DNA from: an uncultured Erysipelotrichaceae bacterium
Lineage (GTDB): Bacteria > Bacillota_I > Bacilli_A > Erysipelotrichales > Erysipelotrichaceae
Direction of reading: 5' to 3'
Assembly: GCA_902766005.1 (NCBI GenBank)
Contig: CACXCB010000252.1
Coordinates: 1-64,000, forward strand
Length of the DNA stretch: 64,000 bases
In this document: positions 36,707-45,605 of the stretch, one piece after another
How positions within the stretch are numbered: the stretch's first letter is position 1
Layout of the letters: the number at the start of each line of letters is the position of its first letter
Notes under the pieces: generated by a model
Database searches by the model: none
Told to the model about the DNA's origin: nothing
Seen by the model: the letters and a program-made list of their open reading frames with translations, nothing else
Position numbers and translations under genes: made by a program

Positions 36707-36904
36707 ATTCATAGTCACAGTCAGCTGTTATCGTTATTGCCTTTGGAATACACACAACATCGTGATATTTTTAAGAAATTCGCATGGTTTTTGGGTTATA
36801 TATCATTTCTGACGCTATGGTTAATGCACTCTCACTCAGGAATAAACTTAACATTCTTCATTGAAGGAATACTTTTGATTCTGATGGAAATTGTCTTGGT
36901 ATGA
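36707..36904 (+). pseudogene. possible membrane-protein remnant
   Basis: An open frame of 65 codons without a plausible start follows the second ABC gene. It has coding-like character with two hydrophobic stretches (FAWFLGYISFLTLWLM and ILLILMEIVLV) and ends in TGA at 36902-36904. It may be the end of a lost membrane gene of the same operon. The evidence is weak. Nothing else is seen between 36694 and 36970. Confidence 0.3.
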
Positions 36905-36974
36905 GTTATCGGGTCAACATATTCTTCATCAGGATTTTCAGACATAAGATTCTAAGTGACTGGAATGCACTATA

Positions 36975-37030
36975 AAAAAGAGCTGTTTAACTCCCGGAAA
37001 TAAACAGAGTTTTTCACAGCCCTTTTCATT
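36975..37030 (-). terminator. terminator of the acyl-CoA dehydrogenase/etf operon
   Basis: On the minus strand AAAAGGGCTGT pairs with ACAGCTCTTTT (one G-T), enclosing a second small hairpin, and is followed by TTTATAG. Confidence 0.55.
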
Positions 37031-37035
37031 TATAT

Positions 37036-38013
37036 TTACAGTTTTGAAGCAACAGCAGCCAGTATCTTTTCTGCATCCCCTGCTACACCGTAATCCGAAT
37101 AAGCAAATATCGGTGCTTTAGGATCCTTGTTGATGCTGATGACTTTTTTCGCTCTTGTAATACCGCAGACATATTGTGCTGCACCGGATACGCCGGCATT
37201 AATCAATAGCTTTGGCTTAACCGATTTTCCGCTTGTTCCGATCATGGAACTTTCATCTTTGACTCTGCCTGTATCAATAAAGCTTCTGGACCATGCAATA
37301 GCACCATCTGTCTTTTCAGCAACCTGCTTTAATGCATTCCAGGATGCATCAGAAGTAATGCCTCTTCCTGCAGAAACCACTACATCTGCTTCTTCAATGT
37401 TATTGGTTCCTTTCTGGTTTTCTTCAAATCCAAGGAACTCTTCTGCTGATTCAGCATGATCGAGATATGATACATCTTCTTTCACTGCTTCAGCAGTATA
37501 TTTTACCGGTTCTTCTGACTGCAGAATACCCGGACGGACAGATGCCATAACCGGTCTTGCATTTGGAATATAGATCTCACTGACTACTTTTCCGCCGAAT
37601 GCAGGAACCATACAGTTTAATCTGTCTTTGCCATAGCGAAGATCGATGCAATGTGCTGCAAGTCCTGTTTTTAATAATGCTGCAACAGTCGGTGCCAGTT
37701 CTGAGCCAATAGCTGTAGCACCAAAGAAGAAGTATTCAGGTTCATATTTCTGCACCAGTTTCTGTAATGCTTCTCCATACAGGTCACAACGGTATTCCTT
37801 TAAAGAAGCATGATCTAAAAGATATACTTTTTCTGCACCGAGATCTCCAAGTGTCTTTTCATCATCCTTCACGTTCTCACCAAGAGAAACTGCACAGATG
37901 ATACAATCACCGATCTGTTTTGCGATCTCCTGTGATTTGGCTAACAGTTCACCGACCACTTCTGCATATCCGTCTTTGTTCTTTTGAGCATATACCCAGA
38001 TTTCCTTTGCCAT
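37036..38013 (-). CDS. etfA: electron transfer flavoprotein alpha subunit
   Basis: 325 residues. The C-terminal FAD-binding domain is complete: VSAGRGI, SRSFIDTG, GTSGKSVKPKLLINAGVSGA and ISINKDPKAPIFAYSDYG. The start shares a base with the etfB stop (TAATG). With EtfB it passes electrons between acyl-CoA dehydrogenase and a quinone, ferredoxin or NAD pool. Whether it bifurcates electrons cannot be decided here. Confidence 0.92.
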   Translation of the reverse strand: MAKEIWVYAQKNKDGYAEVVGELLAKSQEIAKQIGDCIICAVSLGENVKDDEKTLGDLGAEKVYLLDHASLKEYRCDLYGEALQKLVQKYEPEYFFFGATAIGSELAPTVAALLKTGLAAHCIDLRYGKDRLNCMVPAFGGKVVSEIYIPNARPVMASVRPGILQSEEPVKYTAEAVKEDVSYLDHAESAEEFLGFEENQKGTNNIEEADVVVSAGRGITSDASWNALKQVAEKTDGAIAWSRSFIDTGRVKDESSMIGTSGKSVKPKLLINAGVSGAAQYVCGITRAKKVISINKDPKAPIFAYSDYGVAGDAEKILAAVASKL

Positions 38014-38816
38014 TATGCTTCCTCCTTCACACCGATGACCTGGTGAATGATTTCAACAATCTGATCCGCAATTTCTGTTTCCGTACCATTCAACATCTTG
38101 CATTCCTTATCTCCGGACATTGCTTCTACTTCACCGTTTTGTGAAGGAGATCCTTTTAATCCGAGATACTGATCATCAACATCTTTCAAATCAGCAGCAC
38201 TTAATACTTTTAATGTTTTATTTTTAGCTTCAAGAATTGTTCTGACATTTTTGAATCTGACTTCGTTTGCCTTCGGCATGACACCGATAACACATGGTGT
38301 CTTTAATCTGTATTTACCTCTTCCTGTTTCAAATTGTTTCGTGACAACTATACCGTTGTCATAGCACAGTTCCACTACATTAGTAGCATGTGCAGCATTC
38401 AGCCAGACACCCAATTGAGAAGGAACGTGTGCTGTTGCACCGTCTGCACTTTCATTGCCTGTCAGAATGGCATCAAATGATCCGACTGTTTCAATCAATT
38501 TACTTAAGGTATAAGAGGTAGCTAATGAATCTGCACCGCCGACTTTACGGTCACTGATCAGATATGCTGCATCAGCTCCCATTGCCAATCCTTCCAAAAG
38601 CTGTTCTTTTGCGGCAGGAGGTCCCATGGAGACCAGTGTTATTGTTCCGCCTGTCTGTTCTTTTAAACGTAGTGCTGCTTCTATCGCATGACAGTCTGCT
38701 TCATTAATGACTGCAGGAATACCATCGCGAACTAATCTTTTTGACTCCGGATCAATGGTGATCTTTTCATAGTATTCCGGATCCGGCACAGATTTTATAC
38801 ATACTGCAATATTCAT
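38013..38816 (-). CDS. etfB: electron transfer flavoprotein beta subunit
   Basis: 267 residues. N-terminus MNIAVCIKSVPDP, then INEADCHAIEAALRLK, nucleotide-binding TGNESADGATAHVPSQLG and the C-terminal KNVRTILEAK segment are typical of EtfB. It is 15 bp after the acyl-CoA dehydrogenase gene and overlaps etfA by one base. Confidence 0.92.
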   Translation of the reverse strand: MNIAVCIKSVPDPEYYEKITIDPESKRLVRDGIPAVINEADCHAIEAALRLKEQTGGTITLVSMGPPAAKEQLLEGLAMGADAAYLISDRKVGGADSLATSYTLSKLIETVGSFDAILTGNESADGATAHVPSQLGVWLNAAHATNVVELCYDNGIVVTKQFETGRGKYRLKTPCVIGVMPKANEVRFKNVRTILEAKNKTLKVLSAADLKDVDDQYLGLKGSPSQNGEVEAMSGDKECKMLNGTETEIADQIVEIIHQVIGVKEEA

Positions 38817-38831
38817 CTTATTCTTCCTTTC

Positions 38832-39959
38832 TTACAAACTGTTTGCGACAGTATCTAAAAATGTCTTGTCACTGAAACATGCGATCTGCAAAGCCTTTGC
38901 ATCACGATAGTACTGTTCAATCCCTGTTTCATGAATAACACCTGTTCCACCCATCAGCAGCATGCATTCACTGGAAACCTTTTCCAATAACGGTCCGCAT
39001 GCTGACTTAATTGCGCCTGCTTCAATGGAATCATGAATACCGCAGTTACGGTTCATCAGATGTCCATATAATGCATTACGGAAATTCAATACTTCCAGCT
39101 GTAACTTAGCAAGATCATGTCTTGCAGCCTGATAAGAATCCCATAAGGATCTTCCCATCTGTACACGTTTCTTCAGATAATCAGCAGTCTTGGCAATCAT
39201 TGCTTCACAACCACCTAAAGCAATTGCTCCATATCCGCTTAACTCCGGCCCAAACAGCATCAATAGTGCCATAGGATAAGGCATTCTGTCAGATTCAGGA
39301 ACTCTGATATTATCAAAATATACACTGCCTGTACGGCTTCCGTTTAAGCCGACTTTGTTTTCAATATGGCCTGCAGAGAATCCGGGATCACTTGTATGTA
39401 CAAAGAAGACATCCAGACCTTCCATGGTTCTGTAATCAATCTGATCTCTTGTCAAAGCGATGACCATGAATACATCCACATCATCTGCCTGTGTAACCAG
39501 AACTTTGCCACCATTGATGACCCATTCATCACCATCTTTGACAGCCTTTGTCTGATATTCAAACAGGTTATTTCCACCTGCAGGTTCATTTCCTGCAAGG
39601 CCGATCAGAATTTCACCGTTGATTGCAGGGATGACATATTTTTCAATCTGTTCTTGCGAACATGACTTCAGTAACGGTCCGTTAAATACCTGGCGCAATA
39701 ATGTCAGGAAACCGAAAGTAGAACTTTCCTTACTGACCTCTTCCAGCAACAATCCCCAGCTGATATAGTCAGGACCTGTACCCGTATATTCTTCCGGAAT
39801 CGGCATTGTAAACATGCCGAGTTTACCCATTTCCTTCAGTATTTCTTTCGGGCTTGCTTCTTCATCTTCCAATTGTTTAGCGAACGGACGAACTCTCTTC
39901 TGTGCAAATTCAGTAAAGCTTTTTTGAAGTAGTTTCCGGTCTTCATTCATGTACCACAC
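38832..39959 (-). CDS. acyl-CoA dehydrogenase, catalytic Glu at the isovaleryl-type position
   Basis: 375 residues. N-terminal helices, a middle beta domain and a C-terminal helical domain (YLKKRVQMGRSLWDSYQA) are all present. The usual catalytic YEGT near the C-terminus is replaced by ACFSD, but GPELSGYG in the earlier helix aligns its glutamate with the catalytic Glu of isovaleryl-CoA dehydrogenase. The enzyme may therefore be active with this base. I chose GTG 39959, eight bases after AGGAGG; the ATG at 39950 is less well spaced and the start at 40016 would lie upstream of the ribosome binding site. The substrate is unknown. First gene of the etf operon. Confidence 0.82.
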   Translation of the reverse strand: MWYMNEDRKLLQKSFTEFAQKRVRPFAKQLEDEEASPKEILKEMGKLGMFTMPIPEEYTGTGPDYISWGLLLEEVSKESSTFGFLTLLRQVFNGPLLKSCSQEQIEKYVIPAINGEILIGLAGNEPAGGNNLFEYQTKAVKDGDEWVINGGKVLVTQADDVDVFMVIALTRDQIDYRTMEGLDVFFVHTSDPGFSAGHIENKVGLNGSRTGSVYFDNIRVPESDRMPYPMALLMLFGPELSGYGAIALGGCEAMIAKTADYLKKRVQMGRSLWDSYQAARHDLAKLQLEVLNFRNALYGHLMNRNCGIHDSIEAGAIKSACGPLLEKVSSECMLLMGGTGVIHETGIEQYYRDAKALQIACFSDKTFLDTVANSL

Positions 39960-40018
39960 GATTATTTCCTCCTGCTGTTTTCTTCTAAACAAAGAATAGC
40001 GAAGAATCATAACCATTT

Positions 40019-40071
40019 ATACAAACATTTTTCTGTTTTGTATGTTATTTATACATTTTTTATTTTTGTAT
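40019..40071. promoter_or_regulatory. inverted repeats between the operon and its TetR regulator
   Basis: ATACAAA (40019-40025) with TTTGTAT (40037-40043), and ATACA (40051-40055) with TGTAT (40067-40071), form two adjacent inverted repeats in the divergent promoter region. They are good candidates for TetR-family operators controlling both directions. Confidence 0.5.
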
Positions 40072-40101
40072 GAATGATAAAATAGTAGAGAGGTAAATAT
40101 C

Positions 40102-40650
40102 ATGCTGAAAACATACACAAAAAAACTATTTGCGGATACATTACAGGACATGACAAAAAACATGCCTTTTGAAAAGATCAAGGTGAAAGACATCTGTGAA
40201 AACATAGGATGTGACAGGCAGACCTTCTATTATCATTTCCGTGACAAATATGATCTTGCCGCATGGATATTCACAAAAGATTATGAAAATGCTCTTCTTT
40301 CCACAAACGGAGTATTTCTTGAAGAGCACGCTGCAGAAACGTTAAGAACGATGTATAAAAACAGACATTTTTACCGAAAGGCTTTTACGGATAAATCGCA
40401 GAATGCAATATCCCGTTATATTTTTGCTTATTTTGTCAACCTTGGATCACAGGCTGTCAAAGAAATGCAGGATACAGAAATTATTGATAAAGAAACTCTC
40501 TATTCCATTAAAAGTCATGGTTTTGCCTGTGTAGGACATACCATAGAATGGTTATGCGGAGAAACAGACTATACAGCCGAAGAATTTGCCCATTTACAAT
40601 ATTTGACAATGCCACTCATTTTAAAAAAGGCTTATGGAATCAATTCTTAG
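40102..40650 (+). CDS. TetR-family transcriptional regulator
   Basis: 182 residues. The N-terminal helix-turn-helix (about 8-52) contains KVKDICENIGCDRQTFYYHF, typical of TetR/DhaS-type proteins; the C-terminal domain is helical and ligand-binding. GAGAGG precedes the ATG and a GATAAAAT lies upstream as possible -10. It is divergent from the acyl-CoA dehydrogenase/etf operon and probably controls it in response to an acyl-CoA. Confidence 0.82.
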   Translation: MLKTYTKKLFADTLQDMTKNMPFEKIKVKDICENIGCDRQTFYYHFRDKYDLAAWIFTKDYENALLSTNGVFLEEHAAETLRTMYKNRHFYRKAFTDKSQNAISRYIFAYFVNLGSQAVKEMQDTEIIDKETLYSIKSHGFACVGHTIEWLCGETDYTAEEFAHLQYLTMPLILKKAYGINS

Positions 40651-40666
40651 TTCCAAAGCCTTTTTC
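40623..40666. terminator. bidirectional terminator between tetR and ktrA
   Basis: AAAAAGGCTT and TGGAA pair with TTCCA and AAGCCTTTTT around the tetR stop codon. T-rich tails exist on both strands. Confidence 0.65.
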
Positions 40667-41335
40667 TTAATCCAAATTTAATGCAGATATACGTGCGGTA
40701 TCCGCCGCAATAGTCAGAAAGTCATCTTTCTGGATGACATAATCCTTTTTGACATTAGTAATCACTTTATTCTCGGATTCCTTGCGAACACCGATAATAT
40801 TGACACCGTATACTTCACGCAGATTTAACTGTTGTAATTCCCTGTTCCACCATAATTCAGGTGCTTTGATTTCCATGATTGCATAGTCATTTGTAATCTG
40901 AAAGATATCGATGATCTTCGGATTCATTAAGGCAATTGCCACCCTCTGTCCCATTTCATTTTCCGGCTGGATAACTGTATCTGCTCCTACTCTTTCTAAT
41001 ACATATTTGTATCTTTCGTTGTTAGCTTTAGCGATGATATGCTTAATTCCCAGTTCTTTCAAATTCAGTATTGTGATGACACTAGGCTCAAGATGAGATC
41101 CCATGGCAACAATCACAACATCAGCATCCTGCACGCCTGCTTCTTTTAACAATTCAATATCCATGGAATCTGCACATACTGCATTAGGCACTACATCCGC
41201 AATTTTCTGTACCACTAACATATCTTTATCAATCGCTATTACATCCTGTCCTGCATTGGCAATGGTTGTTGCCATTGCAGAGCCGAAGTTACCTAAGCCG
41301 ATTACCACATATAAACTTGCATTTGATTCTGACAT
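40667..41335 (-). CDS. ktrA: KtrA-type potassium uptake regulatory subunit
   Basis: 222 residues. The RCK-N Rossmann domain has YVVIGLGNFGSAMA at the start and DADVVIVAMGS; the RCK-C domain covers about 145-222. It forms the cytosolic ring that gates the KtrB channel subunit on nucleotide binding; in Bacillota the RCK-C domain often binds c-di-AMP, whose phosphodiesterase GdpP is in this window. Starts 12 bp after the ktrB stop. Confidence 0.9.
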   Translation of the reverse strand: MSESNASLYVVIGLGNFGSAMATTIANAGQDVIAIDKDMLVVQKIADVVPNAVCADSMDIELLKEAGVQDADVVIVAMGSHLEPSVITILNLKELGIKHIIAKANNERYKYVLERVGADTVIQPENEMGQRVAIALMNPKIIDIFQITNDYAIMEIKAPELWWNRELQQLNLREVYGVNIIGVRKESENKVITNVKKDYVIQKDDFLTIAADTARISALNLD

Positions 41336-41347
41336 AACATCCTCCTG

Positions 41348-42775
41348 TTATCCGATAATAATATTTGCATCAGGGTAGCGGACATGTTCTGTCGCTACTC
41401 TTCCTTCTTTATGGAAAGCCATGTATAAGCTTAACGGTCCAAGTCGGCCTACGAACATGAGAATCATGATCACGATTTTGCCAACTACCGAAAGTGATCC
41501 GGTAATACCTGTAGATATACCTACAGTTGCAATTGCAGAAAACACTTCAAATACTAATGGCAATAAATCCATGGACGGTTCACTGACTGTCAGAATCACC
41601 GTCATCATGAAGACTATGGAAATGTACAACGTCAAAATGGTAAAGGCATGTCTTAACAAGGTCGGTGAAATCCTTCTGTGAGATACAACTGCATCTGAAT
41701 GCTCACTGTCCAGTGTATTTAATGCAGTTTTGAATAACACAACTGCAGTTGTAGTTTTCATGCCGCCTGCTGTACCACCCGGTGATCCGCCGATCAGCAT
41801 ATACACACACATAATCAATAACATAGGTCTGGTACATCTTCCTATGTAAACTGTTGCAAAACCAGCTGTACGTAAAGTGACAGACTGAAACAGGCTGATC
41901 AATACCCTGTTAAAACCATTCTCCAAAGCAAGTGTACTCTGATTACCGTTTTCTAATAGAAGAAAGAAGAATGCTCCTGATGCCAGTAATATTGCAGTAG
42001 CCTTTAAGACGACAGTTGCATGCACAGAAAGTCTTTTTTTCACTCTTGAAATTGCATTACCGCTGTTTCTGCGCTGCTTTGCCAGATCATATAATTCAAA
42101 CCAGACCATGAAACCAAGTCCTCCTGTTATGATCAAAAACATAACAGTGAAGTTTATTAACGGATCAGCCGCAAAAAAGACAAGGCTGTCTGAGGCAAAA
42201 CAATCAAAACCGGCATTAGTAAATGCAGAAACGGCAAGAAATAATGCATTGAATAAACCGGTCTTCATGCCATATACACCGGTCATTCTGATACTTAATA
42301 GCACAAAACCGATAGATTCAAATATAAGTGTATATAAAATAATCTTTCTGATATACATCGGCACATCATACAAATCACTCTTTCCGGAAGCTGTCGCAAA
42401 CAGTCGCTTTTCCACCGTAGCCATTCTTTTGCGGTTTCTCTGCATGATGATTGCAATGATGGTCATCGGCCCTAAGCCACCGATCTGCATCAGAAAGATC
42501 ATGACAATTTTCCCAAGCATGTTATATTGCGTGGCAACCGTTACGGTAGACAATCCCGTTACACATACAGCACTGACAGCCACAAACAGATTATTGAGAT
42601 AAGAAACAGGCTTCTGCAGATTAGTGATTGGCAGACTCAATAAAACTGATCCGATAAAGATCACAATTAAAAAAGCCATCACCAGTATCTTCTCCGGACT
42701 GTTTGATTTTTCCAGTCTTTCAACCCAGGATGATTCTCTTTTTAAGAACAGTTCTTTTCCGTTAAATGTACTCAT
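41348..42775 (-). CDS. ktrB: KtrB/TrkH-type potassium transporter subunit
   Basis: 475 residues from ATG 42775. Multiple helices with the four selectivity-filter loops expected of the Trk/Ktr family are seen, including SAVCVTGLSTV, SAFTNAGFDCF, TLRTAGFATV and ATVGISTGITG. No good ribosome binding site is seen at this ATG; an in-frame GTG at 42811 is the alternative. It imports K+ together with KtrA. Confidence 0.87.
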   Translation of the reverse strand: MSTFNGKELFLKRESSWVERLEKSNSPEKILVMAFLIVIFIGSVLLSLPITNLQKPVSYLNNLFVAVSAVCVTGLSTVTVATQYNMLGKIVMIFLMQIGGLGPMTIIAIIMQRNRKRMATVEKRLFATASGKSDLYDVPMYIRKIILYTLIFESIGFVLLSIRMTGVYGMKTGLFNALFLAVSAFTNAGFDCFASDSLVFFAADPLINFTVMFLIITGGLGFMVWFELYDLAKQRRNSGNAISRVKKRLSVHATVVLKATAILLASGAFFFLLLENGNQSTLALENGFNRVLISLFQSVTLRTAGFATVYIGRCTRPMLLIMCVYMLIGGSPGGTAGGMKTTTAVVLFKTALNTLDSEHSDAVVSHRRISPTLLRHAFTILTLYISIVFMMTVILTVSEPSMDLLPLVFEVFSAIATVGISTGITGSLSVVGKIVIMILMFVGRLGPLSLYMAFHKEGRVATEHVRYPDANIIIG

Positions 42776-42844
42776 ATGTAATATGATATCATGCAGAGTT
42801 TTATTTGACACACAAATTCACTTCTCATGAAGCAGAAAGATAAT

Positions 42845-43060
42845 CTATTGATTATTCTCCGGTAATCCTAATATTTCATGTATCTCTGCCAGCACATTCA
42901 ATATGGCATTTTTTTGTACATCATGAAGATATGCCTTGTTCAGTTTTGATTTTGCATAATGCAGATAAGAATCCTTTGTCTCCTGAATTAACAGATTGGT
43001 ATAGAATTGTTCCCAGCTGAAATAAAATCGTTTTTTTAGGCTTAAAAAGGGAGATACCTT
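42845..43060 (-). pseudogene. 3' remnant of an unknown gene
   Basis: A 71-codon open frame with coding character but no start codon: SWEQFYTNLLIQETKDSYLH is followed by AYLHDVQKNAILNVLAEIHE. It reads like the C-terminus of a helical protein whose 5' part is gone; the break coincides with the start of the DUF234 remnant on the other strand. Family not recognised. Confidence 0.4.
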
Positions 43061-43062
43061 TT

Positions 43063-43359
43063 ATGCCTTTGCACTTTGGAAAATGGTGGGGAAATATATG
43101 TGAGAATGGAAAATGGCATGAAACAGAAGTAGATATTATCGAATATAATGAATCTTCCGTTATTATTGGCGAATGCAAGTATAAATCAAAAAAAATCGGT
43201 AAATCTATCTTGGACGACCTAAAAACCAAATCCCTCTTTATCCCAATCGGTAACAGAAAAATCTACTATCTCCTTGCCGGTAAATCCGGTTTCACCGATG
43301 ATATTCTATCTTTAAAAGATGACAATCTTCTTCTAATTGAATCCTGTGAGCTATTATAG
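43063..43359 (+). pseudogene. C-terminal remnant of a DUF234-type ATPase
   Basis: 98 codons. FGKWWGNICENG, EVDIIEYNESSVIIGECKY and the KSGFTDD segment match the nuclease-like DUF234 domain found at the C-terminus of archaeal-type AAA ATPases. The whole ATPase part is missing. An ATG with GGGAGA upstream might still be translated, but I treat it as a remnant, possibly from a mobile or defence-related gene. Confidence 0.6.
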
Positions 43360-43458
43360 AATAACCCGAGCCAAACTCCTGTTGTAAAAAGCATTTCTCT
43401 TACCTATCACATTTTATATCACTGAAAATACCTTGGTTTCACATCAATTTATGCAGTA

Positions 43459-43492
43459 TAAAAGCCGACACCATTACGATGCCGGCTTTTTC
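43459..43492 (-). terminator. terminator of the phosphoglucomutase gene
   Basis: Minus-strand AAAAAGCCGGCA pairs with TGTCGGCTTTT around a 9-nt loop (one mismatch), followed by ATAC. Nothing else is seen between 43360 and 43515. Confidence 0.65.
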
Positions 43493-43515
43493 AGACCATG
43501 TTTTAAGATTTTCAA

Positions 43516-45198
43516 TTAGGAAAGAATTGGTTTCAATGCTTCAGCAAGAGCATCTTTCTCTGCCTGAGCTTCTTCGAGGTCTTTACCTAATGTAGTGAAG
43601 TATGTCTTGATCTTCGGTTCTGTTCCGGAAGGTCTGACAACGACTGTAGCACCATCTTCGAGACCGTAAATCAATACATTGGACTTCGGTAATCCTGTTT
43701 CTTCCGGTTTATTGTAGTCAGTTACTTTTGTAACTTTCTTTCCTGCAAATTCAACCGGCGGATTTTCTCTCAGGTTGCTCATGATTCCTGCCATCTTATC
43801 CATTCCGGAGAGGCCCGGGAATTCAAAGCTGTCAACCTTGTTGAGATAACGGCCGTATTCAGCATAGATTTCTTCCAGTCTCTGCTTGATGGAAGAACCG
43901 ATGCTTCTGTAGTATGCAGCCATTTCACAAATCAGCATAGAGCCGATAATTGCATCCTTATCACGTACATACGGTCCTGCAAGGTAGCCATAGCTCTCTT
44001 CAAAACCGAAGATGAAACGATCAACTTCACCATCAGCTTCAAGTTTAGCAATCTGATCACCAATCCACTTGAAACCTGTCAATGTATGTCTGAGTTCAAC
44101 ACCATAGTGCTCTGCAACTGCATCTGCCAAAGGTGTGGAAACGATGGACTTAACTGCTACAGGTCTTTCAGGCATTGTTCCCTTTTCAATTCTTCCTGCA
44201 CAGATGTAGTCAAGAAGGAGAACACCCATTTCATTACCGGATACGAGTTCATAAGATCCATCCGGACACTTCATGGCAATACCGACTCTGTCTGCGTCTG
44301 GGTCAGTAGCCAGCATGAGATCTGCACCGACTTCTTTTGCCAGTTCCAAGCCTTTTTCCAAAGCTTCATAGATTTCAGGGTTCGGATATGGACATGTGGT
44401 GAAGTAACCATTTGGATATTCCTGTTCAGGAACGATTGTGATATCTGTGATGCCCATATGTTTCAAAACAGTTGTAACAGGGACTAAACCTGTACCGTTC
44501 AATGGGGAATAAACAAGCTTTAATCCTGCTGTCTTGCAAAGACCCGGGCGAACCTGTCTTGCTTCAATTGCTTCATACAATGCATTCTTGCATTCATCAG
44601 AAACAAACTTGATTAATCCTTTTTCTACGCCTTCTGCAAAGGACATGTATTTTGCACCTGTGAGTACATCTGTCTTCTGAATGGAATCATATACTACAGC
44701 TGCTGCATCATCTGTCATCTGGCATCCATCCGGTCCATAAGCCTTGAATCCATTATATTTTGCAGGGTTATGGGAAGCTGTCAGCATGATACCGGCATTG
44801 CACTTGTAATATCTTGTTGCGAAACTGAGAGCAGGAACAGGCATTAATTCATCATAAATCACAACATTGATGCCATTAGCAGCCAATACACCTGCTGCAT
44901 CTCTTGCAAAGTTCCATCCTTTTAATCTGGAGTCATAGGAAATAGCTACCAACTGATTGCCGCCCTGTGTTTTAACCCAGTCAGCAACACCCTGTGTAGC
45001 CTGTCTGACAACCCAGATATTCATTCTGTTTGTACCGGCACCGAGTGTTCCTCTCAATCCGGCTGTACCAAACTGAAGAGATACCGCAAAACGCTCTTTA
45101 ATAGCGTCATCATCACCGGCAATACTCTGTAATTCCGTGTTGAGGTCAATGTCTAATAAGTCTGTTTCAGACCAACGCTTATATTCATCTAAATACAT
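43516..45198 (-). CDS. pgcA: phosphoglucomutase/phosphomannomutase family protein
   Basis: 560 residues, the length of the PgcA-type alpha-D-phosphohexomutases. The phosphoserine loop TASHNPAKYNG, metal-binding DPDADRVG, sugar-binding GFEESYGY and phosphate-binding RPSGTEPKIK are all intact. It interconverts glucose-6- and glucose-1-phosphate for glycan and lipid precursor supply, which fits the polysaccharide genes at 12-16 kb. AAAGGAAATC precedes the ATG. Confidence 0.88.
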   Translation of the reverse strand: MYLDEYKRWSETDLLDIDLNTELQSIAGDDDAIKERFAVSLQFGTAGLRGTLGAGTNRMNIWVVRQATQGVADWVKTQGGNQLVAISYDSRLKGWNFARDAAGVLAANGINVVIYDELMPVPALSFATRYYKCNAGIMLTASHNPAKYNGFKAYGPDGCQMTDDAAAVVYDSIQKTDVLTGAKYMSFAEGVEKGLIKFVSDECKNALYEAIEARQVRPGLCKTAGLKLVYSPLNGTGLVPVTTVLKHMGITDITIVPEQEYPNGYFTTCPYPNPEIYEALEKGLELAKEVGADLMLATDPDADRVGIAMKCPDGSYELVSGNEMGVLLLDYICAGRIEKGTMPERPVAVKSIVSTPLADAVAEHYGVELRHTLTGFKWIGDQIAKLEADGEVDRFIFGFEESYGYLAGPYVRDKDAIIGSMLICEMAAYYRSIGSSIKQRLEEIYAEYGRYLNKVDSFEFPGLSGMDKMAGIMSNLRENPPVEFAGKKVTKVTDYNKPEETGLPKSNVLIYGLEDGATVVVRPSGTEPKIKTYFTTLGKDLEEAQAEKDALAEALKPILS

Positions 45199-45221
45199 AA
45201 TGATTTCCTTTCTTCAATGAA

Positions 45222-45253
45222 AAAAAGGAGAGATACGATAGATCTCCCTTTTT
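45222..45253 (-). terminator. terminator of ptsH
   Basis: Minus-strand AAAAAGGGAGATCT pairs imperfectly with AGATCTCTCCTTTTT-type sequence around a short loop and ends in seven T residues. Confidence 0.65.
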
Positions 45254-45267
45254 GCGTCTTCTCTACC

Positions 45268-45534
45268 TTAAGCGATTACTTTCTGTGTACGAAGTACTTC
45301 TTCAATTGTCTTAATTGCTTCGTCTTCGTCATCACCCTCGCAGCTGACTGTGATCTCAGACTGTGTTGGGATACCGAGAGACATAACGCCCATGATGGAC
45401 TTCATATTAACGGAACGGCCCTTGTAAGCAACTTTAACATCACTCTTGAACTTGCTTGCTGCGTTAACTGCTACTGTAGCTGGACGTGCATGGAGTCCTA
45501 CCGGATCGATAACTGTAACTGAAATCTGCTTCAT
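45268..45534 (-). CDS. ptsH: phosphocarrier protein HPr
   Basis: 88 residues. His-15 lies in GLHARPAT, the PEP-dependent phosphorylation site, and Ser-46 lies in NMKSIMGVMSLGI, the HPr-kinase site that makes HPr a CcpA co-repressor. It is monocistronic here, with ptsI elsewhere. AGGAGG precedes the ATG. A promoter and a perfect cre site lie upstream, suggesting feedback by CcpA. Confidence 0.95.
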   Translation of the reverse strand: MKQISVTVIDPVGLHARPATVAVNAASKFKSDVKVAYKGRSVNMKSIMGVMSLGIPTQSEITVSCEGDDEDEAIKTIEEVLRTQKVIA

Positions 45535-45568
45535 TATTTATTTTCCTCCTGTTTCATTTACTACTAGT

Positions 45569-45597
45569 ATTTTAATACAAGCTTTAAATACACGCAA
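45569..45597 (-). promoter_or_regulatory. promoter of ptsH
   Basis: TTGCGT (45592-45597) and TAAAAT (45569-45574) are 17 bp apart on the minus strand. Confidence 0.65.
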
Positions 45598-45605
45598 TGA
45601 TTTTT

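Noticed and set aside
38832-39959. Acyl-CoA dehydrogenase judged inactive from loss of YEGT
   Set aside because: An ungapped alignment puts a glutamate at the isovaleryl-CoA dehydrogenase catalytic position, so inactivity does not follow.
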